A stretch of DNA of 64,000 nucleotides, from the NCBI GenBank assembly GCA_964559125.1, contig CAZLGW010000016.1, positions 61,711-125,710 on the forward strand. Reading direction: 5' to 3'. Position numbers and translations under genes: made by a program. The notes beneath the pieces were generated by a model that had not been told where the DNA came from, searched no databases, and worked only from the letters and a program-made list of their open reading frames with translations. Source of the stretch: Ravibacter sp964559125 (lineage in GTDB: Bacteria; Bacteroidota; Bacteroidia; Cytophagales; Spirosomataceae). Positions 44,166 through 53,249 of the stretch are shown in pieces. Position 1 is the stretch's first letter, and every line of letters begins with the position of its first letter.

Positions 44166-45245
44166 TTACCGGATATACCTGAAATCCTCGTTCCCTTTCA
44201 ACGTCAGCAATACTTCGTAGATCAGATCGATCACATTCCCCATGTCCTCCTTATGCACGGTTTCTACCGTCGTATGCATGTATTTCAGAGGAAGCGAAAT
44301 GAGCGCCGAGGCTACTCCTTCGGTAGCGTAGGCAAATGAATCCGTATCCGTACCGGTAGACCGGCTCACCGCCTGTCGCTGGAATGCTATTTTCTTTTCC
44401 TCCGCTACCCTGATCAGCAGATCTCTTACGTTGTTCTGCACCGCGGGGCCGTAGCAGATCACCGGGCCGTTACCGCATCGCAGATCTCCCTGCTCCTTCT
44501 TATTATACATCGGCGACTGGGTATCGTGCGTAACATCGGTAATGATAGCCAGGTCGGGCTTTAGCCGGCGCACGATCATTTCAGCTCCCCTCAAACCTAT
44601 TTCCTCCTGCACCGCATTGACGACATAAAGCGTATAGGGCAGCTTTTTCTTCTTTTCTTTCAGCCGTCTTGCTACTTCGGCGATCATATAGCCCCCTATC
44701 CTGTTGTCGAGGGCACGCCCGACATAATATTTACCGTTCAGTTCTGTCAGCCCGTCTGCGAATGTCACCACGGTACCTACATGAATGCCCATTGCCAGGA
44801 CTTCCTCCTTCTTTGTCGCCCCGACATCTATAAAAAGCTCATGCACTTTAGGTACCTGGTCTTTCGCAATATCTCTTACATGAATAGCCGGCCACCCGAA
44901 AACTCCCGGCACAGCCCCCTTATCCGTATGAAGATTCACTCTCATGGAAGGAGCAATGGCCGCATCCGACCCGCCGTTTCTCCGGACATGAATGTAGCCA
45001 TCCTCGGATATGAAGTTGACAAACCACGAAATCTCGTCGGAATGGGCTTCGATCACCACTTTATAGTCCTGCCCCGGGTTGATTACCCCTACGGCTGTAC
45101 CATAAGTGTCCACGATGAAATCGTCGATATAAGGTTTCAGATAATCCAACCAGATCTGCTGTCCCGAAGCCTCGAAACCCGTAGGAGAAGCGTTGTCCAG
45201 GTAATTGTAAAGGAACTCGATTTTTTTTTCTCTCTTTGCTGACAT
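44166..45245 (-). CDS. M42-family metallopeptidase (glutamyl aminopeptidase/endoglucanase M type)
   Basis: This 359-residue protein has the binuclear zinc ligands and catalytic residues in order: EAHSDEISWFV (His about 67), RALDNRIGGYMIAEV (Asp about 180), VNAVQEEIGLRGAEM (catalytic Glu-Glu), TDVTHDTQ, and a C-terminal PLKYMHTTVETVHKED with the last histidine. M42 enzymes are cytoplasmic, often dodecameric TET aminopeptidases that finish peptide breakdown. The endoglucanase label of some relatives is historic. It lies 40 bp downstream of the BatA-domain gene on the same strand. Confidence 0.94.
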   Translation of the reverse strand: MSAKREKKIEFLYNYLDNASPTGFEASGQQIWLDYLKPYIDDFIVDTYGTAVGVINPGQDYKVVIEAHSDEISWFVNFISEDGYIHVRRNGGSDAAIAPSMRVNLHTDKGAVPGVFGWPAIHVRDIAKDQVPKVHELFIDVGATKKEEVLAMGIHVGTVVTFADGLTELNGKYYVGRALDNRIGGYMIAEVARRLKEKKKKLPYTLYVVNAVQEEIGLRGAEMIVRRLKPDLAIITDVTHDTQSPMYNKKEQGDLRCGNGPVICYGPAVQNNVRDLLIRVAEEKKIAFQRQAVSRSTGTDTDSFAYATEGVASALISLPLKYMHTTVETVHKEDMGNVIDLIYEVLLTLKGNEDFRYIR

Positions 45246-45285
45246 GAGGTACTACTTTAAAAAATGCAATTTTATTCAAATTATT

Positions 45286-47343
45286 TCAGCTTTTCATCAA
45301 TCTCACCAGGAGGATCTCCGCCAATAGAAATGCAAGCGCGGCATATAAAAAGTATTTCCACAGGCGCGTACCTGTCGAGTACTTTTCAAATCTTTCACCG
45401 AGATTGCTGTCTTCTATACTTTTAAAGACTGTTATGTTGCCTTTCCCGGCAAATTGTCTCCGTAACTCTTCCGCACTGTAGTATTCCAGCTCCGACTCCT
45501 CTTTACCCAGGTTCAAAGCCAGCAGATTTTCGGTTTTCCCGTCTGCCTCCAGGCTGAAATAGCCGGGTTCGAGTGCCTGCCCCGGCAATTCCCCTTTTTT
45601 AGGTAACTCCAGGACAAGCTTATTCCCGGCAAGGCGCTGTACGGGTATAATTTCGGTACCTCCGTTTTTTATCCTGAAAACCGTATTGGGGCCGGCATCC
45701 GAAACGGTCAGCTCAATAGCGCTGTCCTCAAAGGAGTAGGCCGTCTTTTCAGCCCTGACGCTCGATGCGGCGATCTTATACATGACCGGCACAAAAAGAG
45801 CGTGCTGGGAAAAATTACCCGCCATCGCATTAAGCGGAGCCGACAAGAGGTACAACCTTCCCTGGCGCACCGTTACCTGCGACAAGAATTGCTGGCCGTT
45901 TCTTAGTGAGAGCAGCGTATTCCCGGCCCTGGCCCATTGCCAGACGCTCGCGGCCGCCGGCATGTTCACCTGGCCGTCGGCTTTAAGAGAAGCCTCAAAA
46001 ACATCCTGAAAAAAAGGAATCCTGGTATCCGGCTCATTGAGAGGTATGGCATCTCCCGAATACTGGTCCAGTCCGAATACACCCATTTGCTCAAGGTAAA
46101 CCTTGTAGGAATTCACGTCGGGCCTTCCGGGAGGAATGACCAGGAGCGTACCGCCCTTACCCACAAAATCGACGATCCCCGACATAAGGGAAGGCGAGAG
46201 GCGCTCGACTTCATTGAGTATGACCAGGTCTGAAACCGACACCTGCCCGACGTCCGCATTGTCGGCGTTTGAGTTTGTTACATGAAAGAGGCTGTCGTTC
46301 CGGTAGACACGGTTGACAGGGTCCGAAAGGCTGACGGCGGCCGCATGCAGGTGCAGGACCCTGATGACCGGTGATGCATTCAGCACGAAATAGTACTGGT
46401 TGTCGAACGTAACGGGGAAGTCGTCAAAGTTTACGATTCCGCGGATATATCCCTCCTCCCCCAGTATGAAATCGAACGACACATTCTCGGCTCCGTTAGC
46501 CGGTATATCTGCCGACGACGCTGAAACCTGCGTATCGTTCAGTATCAGTCGCACCGGCAGGTTTTCCACCGGCTCTTTACCCGAGCTTCGTATCCTGACG
46601 TTCAGAACGTTCTTCTGTCCCTGTCGCAAAAACGGTGTCTGCAGCCACACCGAATCTACATAAATGTTCCTGCCTGCACCGGTATTGACCGGGATGATCG
46701 TCAGGCGGTCGGTCGAATCGATTTCAATGCCGGAAATATCTCCGGCCGTACTTTTCTGAAAATCGCTGATCCAGTACATTTCGTTTTGCCCGGCCGGCGA
46801 CGTATTCCCGATCATACTTTTCTGGCGGCTGTATACCTCCCTGAGAGTGCGGGAGGTAGGCGTAAGCTCCATGCGGGTGATCCGGTCCTGCAGACCGGAA
46901 GCAGTAAAGACGCTGTGATCTTCGGGTGAAAAATCGTTGGTGACCAGTTGCAACGATGTAAGGTTGCTGTAAACGCCCAGCAGTTCGTCGAGGCTTCCGG
47001 TAGCTATATCGATAAAACGCTTGTTATTATCCTCGTTCTGCATGCTGAACGAGTTGTCCAGGTAAAAGCTCTTAATTCCCTGGAAATCAACCAGGCCTTC
47101 ATCTCTTTTCAGGTAAGGCTGGGCAAAAGCCAGGGCAAGGCAGGCTATGGCCATCATACGAGCCAGCAGGATGAGCAGGTGCTTCATCCTCCTGAAGGAG
47201 CTTTTCCGGGTTTCGATTTCTTTCAGAAAAGCGACATTCGTAAAGAGCACCCGCCTGGTACGCCGGAAATTAAACAGATGAATTGCCAGCGGAATTGCTA
47301 CCGCAAGTAACCCCCAGAGAAATGTCGGAAACAAAAAACCCAT
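45286..47343 (-). CDS. BatA-domain (aerotolerance-type) membrane protein
   Basis: This 685-residue protein starts with the BatA N-terminal domain: two helices (about 5-24 and 56-78) and the segment HLFNFRRTRRVLFTNVAFLK. A VWA-like region follows (about 88-220; IKSFYLDNSFSMQNEDNN), then an extended beta-rich periplasmic region and a last helix (about 662-682, LWKYFLYAALAFLLAEILLV). In Bacteroidota, proteins of this layout are encoded with or without Bat operons; their role in oxygen tolerance comes from a few studies. No moxR or batB gene is present here. Confidence 0.87.
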   Translation of the reverse strand: MGFLFPTFLWGLLAVAIPLAIHLFNFRRTRRVLFTNVAFLKEIETRKSSFRRMKHLLILLARMMAIACLALAFAQPYLKRDEGLVDFQGIKSFYLDNSFSMQNEDNNKRFIDIATGSLDELLGVYSNLTSLQLVTNDFSPEDHSVFTASGLQDRITRMELTPTSRTLREVYSRQKSMIGNTSPAGQNEMYWISDFQKSTAGDISGIEIDSTDRLTIIPVNTGAGRNIYVDSVWLQTPFLRQGQKNVLNVRIRSSGKEPVENLPVRLILNDTQVSASSADIPANGAENVSFDFILGEEGYIRGIVNFDDFPVTFDNQYYFVLNASPVIRVLHLHAAAVSLSDPVNRVYRNDSLFHVTNSNADNADVGQVSVSDLVILNEVERLSPSLMSGIVDFVGKGGTLLVIPPGRPDVNSYKVYLEQMGVFGLDQYSGDAIPLNEPDTRIPFFQDVFEASLKADGQVNMPAAASVWQWARAGNTLLSLRNGQQFLSQVTVRQGRLYLLSAPLNAMAGNFSQHALFVPVMYKIAASSVRAEKTAYSFEDSAIELTVSDAGPNTVFRIKNGGTEIIPVQRLAGNKLVLELPKKGELPGQALEPGYFSLEADGKTENLLALNLGKEESELEYYSAEELRRQFAGKGNITVFKSIEDSNLGERFEKYSTGTRLWKYFLYAALAFLLAEILLVRLMKS

Positions 47344-47448
47344 AAATAACGCCCGCTGCCCGGCGCAACTGCGATCTGCAGACCCACCGGCAGTTTAAAA
47401 TCGAAATTACAAATTAAGTGTTTTTCTAAAGAATCGACCTTATTTTCC

Positions 47449-47456
47449 TAACTTTG
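47449..47456 (+). promoter_or_regulatory. -7 element (TAACTTTG) upstream of the YcxB-like gene
   Basis: Perfect TAnnTTTG, 129 bp before the ATG at 47586. The distance is long for a simple leader, and the -33 element is weak. The rest of the 242-bp gap shows no other clear feature. Confidence 0.4.
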
Positions 47457-47585
47457 TCCCGTCAATCATCCGGGAGCCGGGAGTATACCCGTCCGGCCGT
47501 GAAGATTTCATCATTTAAATTTATCCCAGAGTTTGTGCGCCGATAGCCAACCGCCTGAAGCGCCCGTCTATTTCCAGAAAAAAAT

Positions 47586-48143
47586 ATGGCTAAAGTACCT
47601 GTAAACAAACATCAGCCTATATACCAGATCCCTTCCAACCCAACGGCCGTACGTACCAAAAAATACGCGCTCCCGACAAAAAAATATACCCGGCTGGCGC
47701 TGAGGCACCTTTTCCAGTCACAGCTTAAGTGGGCTTTGATACCGCTCGCCTTGTTGATCGGGAACGTTATCCTGAATGTTACCAAAACCTATCCGAACAT
47801 CTGGATCTACGTCGTCATCGTCATAGGCGTCCTGCTCTATATACTCTTCTGGGTGATCCAGTTCGTAGGTATTACGCAGTTGGAGCAGTACAAGCCGATG
47901 TTTGAGAAATACCAGTACGAGATCGATCCCCGCCAGATTTTCATGAAGATCAACCAGAAGGAAGGCGGCGTAATGAAATGGGAGCAGATCCAGAGCGCCT
48001 ATAAGGATAAAGAAGGATTTGTGCTGGTTATCTCCCGCGGACAGTTCCTGTACCTTCCCTTCAGCATCTTCAACTCGGAGCACGATATGAAAGTGATCGG
48101 GCGTATTCTCAAGCAGAAAAACCTGCTGAAGGAGGAAGCCTGA
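47586..48143 (+). CDS. YcxB-like membrane protein of unknown function
   Basis: This 185-residue protein has a basic N-terminus (about 1-50), two transmembrane helices (about 55-72 and 77-97), and a C-terminal soluble domain (about 105-180; KYQYEIDPRQIFMKINQKEG, then MKWEQIQSAYKDKEGFVLVI, and RGQFLYLPFSIF). This arrangement and the W-x-x-I...LYLP pattern fit the YcxB-like family, which is of unknown function. The stop codon is inside a REP-like hairpin (48138-48156). Confidence 0.78.
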   Translation: MAKVPVNKHQPIYQIPSNPTAVRTKKYALPTKKYTRLALRHLFQSQLKWALIPLALLIGNVILNVTKTYPNIWIYVVIVIGVLLYILFWVIQFVGITQLEQYKPMFEKYQYEIDPRQIFMKINQKEGGVMKWEQIQSAYKDKEGFVLVISRGQFLYLPFSIFNSEHDMKVIGRILKQKNLLKEEA

Positions 48144-48156
48144 GCGAAGCGAAGGC
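48138..48156. repeat. REP-like hairpin covering the stop codon of the YcxB-like gene
   Basis: GCCT and AGGC arms surround GAGCGAAGCGA. It matches the element at 29259-29282 in the core (CCTGAGCG...CGAAGG), while the arm bases differ in a complementary way. The TGA of the upstream gene lies within it, as at hisC. Confidence 0.5.
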
Positions 48157-48172
48157 CGGCAATTGATAGAGT

Positions 48173-48763
48173 CTATAATTTTTCAACTACTTCACGCGAA
48201 AGCCTGGTAGTTCTGGCGATGAATTCGACAGACAATCCTTCTTTTTTGAGCTCCCGGGCAATGGCAAGTGATTGCTCATGCTTGCCTTCCAGCTTGCCTT
48301 CTTTTCGTCCTTCTTTTCTCCCTTCTAATTTCCCTTCCTTTTTCCCTTCCAATTTTCCCTCTTCCCATCCTTCCTCTCTCGCAATTTGTTTAAGAGCTTC
48401 CATTATACCTGGCATAGTAGTTTTTCTTTCGGTTAATTGTTCGACTATGGTATCAAATTTACTATTTATTTCCTGACTATCAATATACAGTAAGTTTTTC
48501 AGAAACTCCAGGAAGCTCACGATTTTGTTGTGCGGATAATGGTGTTTCAGCAGCGCTTTGGCGATCGAAAGGCGATCCTGGGCCAATGCTTCATCCTGTA
48601 CTTTCCCTTCTGTCAGCGCCTTCTGACAGGCAAGCACCACAAGGGCGAAAGGATTGTCCGTAGCCAGCAGCTCTGCTTCGGTATGGTCAAAAATGTGATA
48701 AGACAGGTATTGAAAATGGATAGAAGTACCGATAGTTTGCGCTTGATACTCCTTCCATTAAGC
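48173..48763 (-). pseudogene. Rpn/PD-(D/E)XK nuclease-family protein, 5' end lost
   Basis: The visible frame from an internal ATG (48640) codes 155 residues, but the same frame stays open upstream to 48763, reading EYQAQTIGTSIHFQYLSYHI, FDHTEAELLATDNPF and ALVVLACQKAL, which matches the second half of Rpn-type proteins. A stop codon precedes this stretch, so the N-terminal nuclease core (about 150-180 residues) is missing. The rest has the usual charged repeats rich in EGK/EGR (about 95-130 of the ORF from 48640). The cut lies right at the end of the DUF1080 gene (48764). I infer a deletion; the product, if made, should lack catalytic residues. Confidence 0.7.
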
Positions 48764-49546
48764 CTACTGCACAATCAATTCTACTTTCCTGATCCATAGT
48801 TCGGCCCCTTCCGATTGTACCTGGATCCGTCCCTTTGCGGGCTCCACATTAATAGCCTGATTCACGAGCACGCCGTTCAGGTAAACATCAATTTTACCGC
48901 AAACGGCCACGCATTCCAGGCGGTTCCATTTCCCCCGTTTCTTTTCAACGTCATTTTTTCCGCGAAAATCAATTTTATCTTCCCATAACGGATCTCTCCC
49001 AAACCAGTTGACCCTGCCGGAATAGACTCTTACATATTCGCCACCGGGTTTATAAACATAAAACTTCCCCTGTTTTTCGGGTGCTACCGGACATTCGATC
49101 GAGAACTCCCGGGCCCTGTTCCCTATCACGATGAAATCGCCGGTTCCGCCCTCGATAAGTTGCACCTCGATTGAACGCATCCAGATACCGGCATGCCCTC
49201 CGTCTTCTCCCTGAGAATGCAGCAGTACCCCACTGTCACGCGCTTTCGTAAGCCTGCCTCCCCAGGTTGTTTCACCCCATTTAAAGTCTATCACCAACTT
49301 ATAGTTTTCATATTCTTCATTGGTAGTAATACAACCCCATTCCTCTCCGGATATGCGGATCTTCCCCTTTTTTACTGTAAAAACACCTTTGGGATCTGTA
49401 TCACGGCCGCGGTCTTTGAGAAAGGTATACCAGCCATCCAGGTTCTTCCCGTTAAACAGGCTGATCTTCGGGGGCTGCGCCACCGATCGGGTCGCCGCAC
49501 CCGGTATGAATAAAAAAAGAAACGGTATAAAAAGTTTCAACTTCAT
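48764..49546 (-). CDS. Secreted DUF1080 (3-keto-disaccharide hydrolase-like) protein
   Basis: This 260-residue protein has a signal peptide (about 1-23, cut after SVA) and a concanavalin-like jelly-roll: LFNGKNLDGWYTFLKDRG, VIDFKWGETTWGG, DSGVLLHSQG, WMRSIEVQLIEGGTGDFIVI, and ELWIRKVELIVQ at the end. Family members bind or cleave 3-keto-glucosides and other glycans; the catalytic status of this one is not known. It is the last intact gene of locus 3, beside the SGNH-like gene. A second DUF1080 protein (53250-53861) is in the same locus. Confidence 0.87.
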   Translation of the reverse strand: MKLKLFIPFLFLFIPGAATRSVAQPPKISLFNGKNLDGWYTFLKDRGRDTDPKGVFTVKKGKIRISGEEWGCITTNEEYENYKLVIDFKWGETTWGGRLTKARDSGVLLHSQGEDGGHAGIWMRSIEVQLIEGGTGDFIVIGNRAREFSIECPVAPEKQGKFYVYKPGGEYVRVYSGRVNWFGRDPLWEDKIDFRGKNDVEKKRGKWNRLECVAVCGKIDVYLNGVLVNQAINVEPAKGRIQVQSEGAELWIRKVELIVQ

Positions 49547-49576
49547 TTTAAACAGCTTAATTACATAAAATGAATC

Positions 49577-50359
49577 CTAACGCAAGGGTAGGATCCTGGT
49601 CATCGTATCCGTAAAAACGGCCGCCATTCTCTGCTGGATATAGGAGTTTTCTCCCCGTATGGGATGCCAGCCATATCTTACTCCGCCGGAATCCTGCGTA
49701 TCGACGGCATAAATAAGGCTATGCTGCTCTTTGGTGACAGGATGAACCTGTTCTTTGCCAAACCCTATGTATTTGTCGAATTCGATCAGCGGAAGTCCCC
49801 ATTTTTGCGCCAGTTGCCTAACGGTCCGGTTGTATATTTCCCTTGAGTCATGCCAATGAGTACACAGCACAATAGATACCGGTTTTCCGTGGGGCAACCT
49901 GTAGTATTTCGAAGCCGGGTTATCCTTCTGGCGGAAACAATCGGTGATGTATTTCTTTATGACATAATCATAGGCCTCGGCGTAGTCATCCTTTCCGAAA
50001 GGCGGCCGGTATTCTGAAAGATCCTCTTTCAGACCTTTTCCCGAATAAACATCCCGGTCGTGCACGTGCATGATCACAAAGGCATCTGCCTCGTCGAGCT
50101 CTTCCGGGGTGTAGAATGAGCCTTCTGCCATAGCATTGGCAAGCGTCACTACCGAGCCGCCCGAACCGAGCGCTTTATTAACCGCCCCGGCCCCCAGCTT
50201 CTTGCATCCTATCTCGAACCAGCCGTTTCCCGTATAGGCAAATGAAGCGCCTGCCAGCATAATTTTGTAGTGTAATCCGCCTTCGCGGGTACCGCCGCTA
50301 TGAGCCTGCACACCGGTATACCCCAGAAAAAACAGCAGGATTGCCAAATAATTTCTCAT
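49577..50359 (-). CDS. Secreted SGNH/GDSL-like hydrolase (possibly DUF5040-type)
   Basis: This 260-residue protein has a signal peptide (about 1-19, QAHS). Near the start of the mature chain, MLAGASFAYTGNGW resembles block I of SGNH hydrolases, with a Ser that could be the nucleophile. An Asn/Gly-rich segment follows, and YGWHPIRGENSYIQQRMA near the C-terminus resembles block V with the catalytic histidine. Such enzymes remove acyl groups from glycans. The order is not a perfect match, so the family is uncertain. It lies 4 bp after the ceramidase-like pseudogene. Confidence 0.6.
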   Translation of the reverse strand: MRNYLAILLFFLGYTGVQAHSGGTREGGLHYKIMLAGASFAYTGNGWFEIGCKKLGAGAVNKALGSGGSVVTLANAMAEGSFYTPEELDEADAFVIMHVHDRDVYSGKGLKEDLSEYRPPFGKDDYAEAYDYVIKKYITDCFRQKDNPASKYYRLPHGKPVSIVLCTHWHDSREIYNRTVRQLAQKWGLPLIEFDKYIGFGKEQVHPVTKEQHSLIYAVDTQDSGGVRYGWHPIRGENSYIQQRMAAVFTDTMTRILPLR

Positions 50360-50363
50360 CTCC

Positions 50364-51471
50364 CTATTTCAGTTGGCCCAACAGTTCCAGGATCCGTTCC
50401 GATATCTTTACCGAAGCCTCCTTCTCTACCTTGCTTACGCTCAGCCAGGTTTCGTAGCCTCCAAGCCTGTGCTCTTCGGGCGTGGGCAGGTAGCCGTAAC
50501 CGCCGTTGGCCAGCGAAATAGTGAATGTGTCTTTAAAGGGGCTGCGCGACTTTATCTCCAGTCCTGTCTGCGTAAATACTTCGAAAGGAATTGCGGTAAT
50601 CGCAAGATCTCCGATCCTTATGGCCTGAAGCGATACGTCTATACTGTCGGGCCATTCGTATTCCAGCTGAAGTATACGCGGTATATAGACGGGGCTTACA
50701 GCAGGCTTTTTTCCTGAAACCGATGCTGCCCTTGAAATTTTCGAAAGTAATCCGGGATCTGCCCGGCGTACCACCAGCTTCAGATCAGTTTGCCGGGAGC
50801 CAAGCGGTACCCAGTCCCGAAATTTGAGGGTCTACCGGTCCGGAAGGTCTTACCATGCCGGGATTGAGATAACCGGGATTCATCCTGACAATCTCCTTAT
50901 GCCCTAACGGACTGTTGACAGAGTCTTTCATTACCCAGCGCCGCACAAAAACATGTTCAGGCGCATCAAATGCCCCCCAGGCTATTTTAGCCGGCTCCAG
51001 GTTGCCAAGCGCCACGCGGACCCCGTCGGCAATCCTCCTTACCAGGAACGTCTGGTATTCGTCCAACGAGTCATCAAGGTGCCAGCCTCTTAGTCTTTTA
51101 CCGACTCCCCTTGCACTTGTACCCGAGTGGGTATGCGTGGCGGCCATCAGTATGTTTGCAGCGGGGATTCCCGTCTCGTCATATATCCGTTTTTTTGCCG
51201 CATCAAACACTTCCCTGTCTATGCTGACGTTATCGACCAGCACAAATACCAGTTTTGAGGTTCCGTCGTCAAGCACCAGGGATTTGGCATGAAGCTGGTC
51301 ATGGATGTACGTTGCCGGGGGCATATCGGTATTGCCGACTATAGCCTCTCCCAGGTTGGGCGTGACGTTACTGAATGAAGCCCCTGCTTTAAAAACCTGC
51401 TTTTGCGCAGGTGAATATGTCGCTCCTGCCAAATTGAGCAAAAGATACAGGATCAGATATTTTGCTTTCAT
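50364..51471 (-). pseudogene. Ceramidase-like hydrolase with the central part deleted and a frameshift
   Basis: An N-terminal frame (51471 to 50785, 228 residues; signal peptide, then AGASFSNVTPNLGEAIVG, ATHTHSG as a metal site, GPVDPQIS) stops soon after 50820. A second frame (to 50364) carries the family C-terminus (RDWVPLGSRQTDLKLVVRR, ILQLEYEWPDSIDVSLQAIR, YGYLPTPEEHRLGGYETW). The two frames meet near 50816-50821, where the natural segment between PVDPQ and the RDWVPLG region is absent. From knowledge of the family about 80-100 residues are missing, including the LHY and SNGTSGD-type motifs. About 370 residues remain. The protein should be inactive. It resembles the intact-looking gene at 1-276. 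Confidence 0.8.
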
Positions 51472-51522
51472 TGTTAGCTGTATTTTGATTTTTTTCAGAC
51501 CGGTTTTTCCCCCGGGGTATCG

Positions 51523-52929
51523 TTAGAAAAATCTGTCTGTCGACTTCTTCAGCTCCCCGATTATCTCCGCATAGACGGCGTCGCCAATCGCATTATGAAG
51601 CTCATAAGGGTCTTTCTCAAGGTCATAGAACTCATCAACACCCTCCAGGTCGGTATACCTGATATACTTATACCGCTCGGTTCTGACGGCCTTATATCCC
51701 AGGTTTACCGCACGCGGCCATACTTTATCAGTATAATACTCGATGAAAAAATCTTTTCTCCATTCGCCGGCAGTTCCGTCAAACAATCCCGTGAGCGAGC
51801 GTCCGTCTATATAGCTCTCCGGTACAGCACCCGCCAGCTCGATAGCTGTAGGCGCAACATCGAGACTGAGCACCATCTGGTGGAACTTCGAACCTGCGGC
51901 AACCCGCGGAGGATACCTGACGAGCAGGGGGATCCGTATACCTTCTTCATAGGCCAGCCTTCGTTCTTCGTTCAGGCCGTGCTCTCCGTACCAGTAACCA
52001 TGGTCGCCCGCCAGCACGATCATTGTATTATCCAGCTCGCCATTTTTTTCCAGCTCATCCATGATTTGTCCAAGCCCCTCATCTATAGCCATGAGCATTT
52101 CCGACCTGCCGCGGATCACATCCTCGGGAGTAGCAGTTTCACGGCCAAGATCAGGTAGATTACCTATCTTGCGCATCAGGGCAGGCTTGTCTGCCGGGGT
52201 CACAAACGCATTGGGGCGGCGCTTGAAAACATCGTTTCTATAAAGTCCCTTATGACGTTCTGCCGCTACAAATCCTCCGTTACCGATATCGATTATGCTG
52301 CCGTCTGCGCGCTGATGCATATTAGGATGCAGTCCTTTATGCGAAATGTAAAGCAAAAAGGGGCTTTTTCTTTCTTTCCTGAGAAAATCTAGAGAAAGAC
52401 CGGTGAGGATATCCGTCACGTAGCCTTCCTTCTTTACGTCCTGCCCGTTCAGGTTAAGCTCCGGGTCGTTTGCCTCCCCCTGTCCTTTCAGCACGGCCCA
52501 AAAGTCGAAGCCTTTCCGGGGCGTATTGTCGTTGCCCATATGCCATTTGCCGATAAACGCGGTTTCATATCCCAGGCTGTCCAGGATAGCCGGATACGTT
52601 TTGAGCTTATGGCTCTGCTCGCTCCGTTCCGTATTGTCGATAATACCATGGTTGTGCGCATATTGCCCGGTCAGGAAACTGGCCCTGCTCGGAGAGCAGA
52701 GTGGCGTAGTGGAAAAAGCATTGACAAAATGCCCGCCTTCCCTCACTACACGGTCGATATTTGGGGTTTTGATAAAATTGTGCCCGGCAGCTCCGAACTC
52801 GTCCCAACGCCAGTCATCAACCAGCACTACTACTATGTTGGGCGCAGCGGCTTCCGAGGTTTTCTTCCTACAGGAAATGTTTGTTCCGGCAAGAAAAACC
52901 GCCAGAACGGGTATCAATAGGTATTTCAT
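51523..52929 (-). CDS. Sulfatase lipoprotein (S1 family)
   Basis: This 468-residue protein has a lipoprotein signal (lipobox NISC, Cys20) and the S1 sulfatase core: metal pair in VVLVDDWRWDEFG, signature C-S-P-S-R (Cys78 to Arg82, in TTPLCSPSRASFLTG), GYETAFIGKWHMGN, IVLAGDHGYWYGEHGLNEER and RYKYIRYTDLEGVDEFYDLE at the C-terminus. The closest known activities are of the iduronate-2-sulfatase/glucosamine-6-sulfatase sort, but the substrate cannot be read from the sequence. A formylglycine-generating enzyme must mature Cys78; no such gene is in the window. It lies in locus 3. Confidence 0.94.
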   Translation of the reverse strand: MKYLLIPVLAVFLAGTNISCRKKTSEAAAPNIVVVLVDDWRWDEFGAAGHNFIKTPNIDRVVREGGHFVNAFSTTPLCSPSRASFLTGQYAHNHGIIDNTERSEQSHKLKTYPAILDSLGYETAFIGKWHMGNDNTPRKGFDFWAVLKGQGEANDPELNLNGQDVKKEGYVTDILTGLSLDFLRKERKSPFLLYISHKGLHPNMHQRADGSIIDIGNGGFVAAERHKGLYRNDVFKRRPNAFVTPADKPALMRKIGNLPDLGRETATPEDVIRGRSEMLMAIDEGLGQIMDELEKNGELDNTMIVLAGDHGYWYGEHGLNEERRLAYEEGIRIPLLVRYPPRVAAGSKFHQMVLSLDVAPTAIELAGAVPESYIDGRSLTGLFDGTAGEWRKDFFIEYYTDKVWPRAVNLGYKAVRTERYKYIRYTDLEGVDEFYDLEKDPYELHNAIGDAVYAEIIGELKKSTDRFF

Positions 52930-52958
52930 TTTATTAAAAATAAATAACTGTATATCAA

Positions 52959-53168
52959 TTACTTGTAGCGAAAAATCACAGAGATGTAGTCTCGTCCGAT
53001 ATAGAAGCCTTCCGCAAATCCTGAAGCGCCCACCCGGTAGTGATGGTCCATGAGGTTATGCCCCAACTGCCCGCTCCCGTTTCCCAACCCGTCAGGAAAT
53101 ACATCCGATGTAGAATTAAGCAGGATAAAAGTGGAGCCCAAAGCCGAAGCATTGAGAAATCGCATCAA
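52959..53168 (-). pseudogene. Fragment of a GMC-type oxidoreductase
   Basis: A 69-residue frame reads LNASALGSTFILLNSTSD, GLGNGSGQLGHNLMDHHYR and VGASGFAEGFYIGRDYISVI. The first two blocks match the middle of GMC (glucose-methanol-choline) oxidoreductases of Bacteroidota, which use FAD. The FAD-binding N-terminus and the C-terminal catalytic domain are absent. The 320-bp gap between the sulfatase and the DUF1080 gene (52930-53249) holds only this fragment. It is another sign of loss in locus 3. Confidence 0.6.
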
Positions 53169-53249
53169 ATGTACGCTTATCTTTTCCCTTTATATTCAGA
53201 TACATTCGTTTTCGCTTTTACAGCTAACAACACCGGACCTGCTTAGTGA

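Noticed and set aside
48219..48476. Serine- and proline-rich plus-strand frame
   Set aside because: It is the complement of the EGK/EGR repeats of the Rpn-family remnant; the low complexity explains it.
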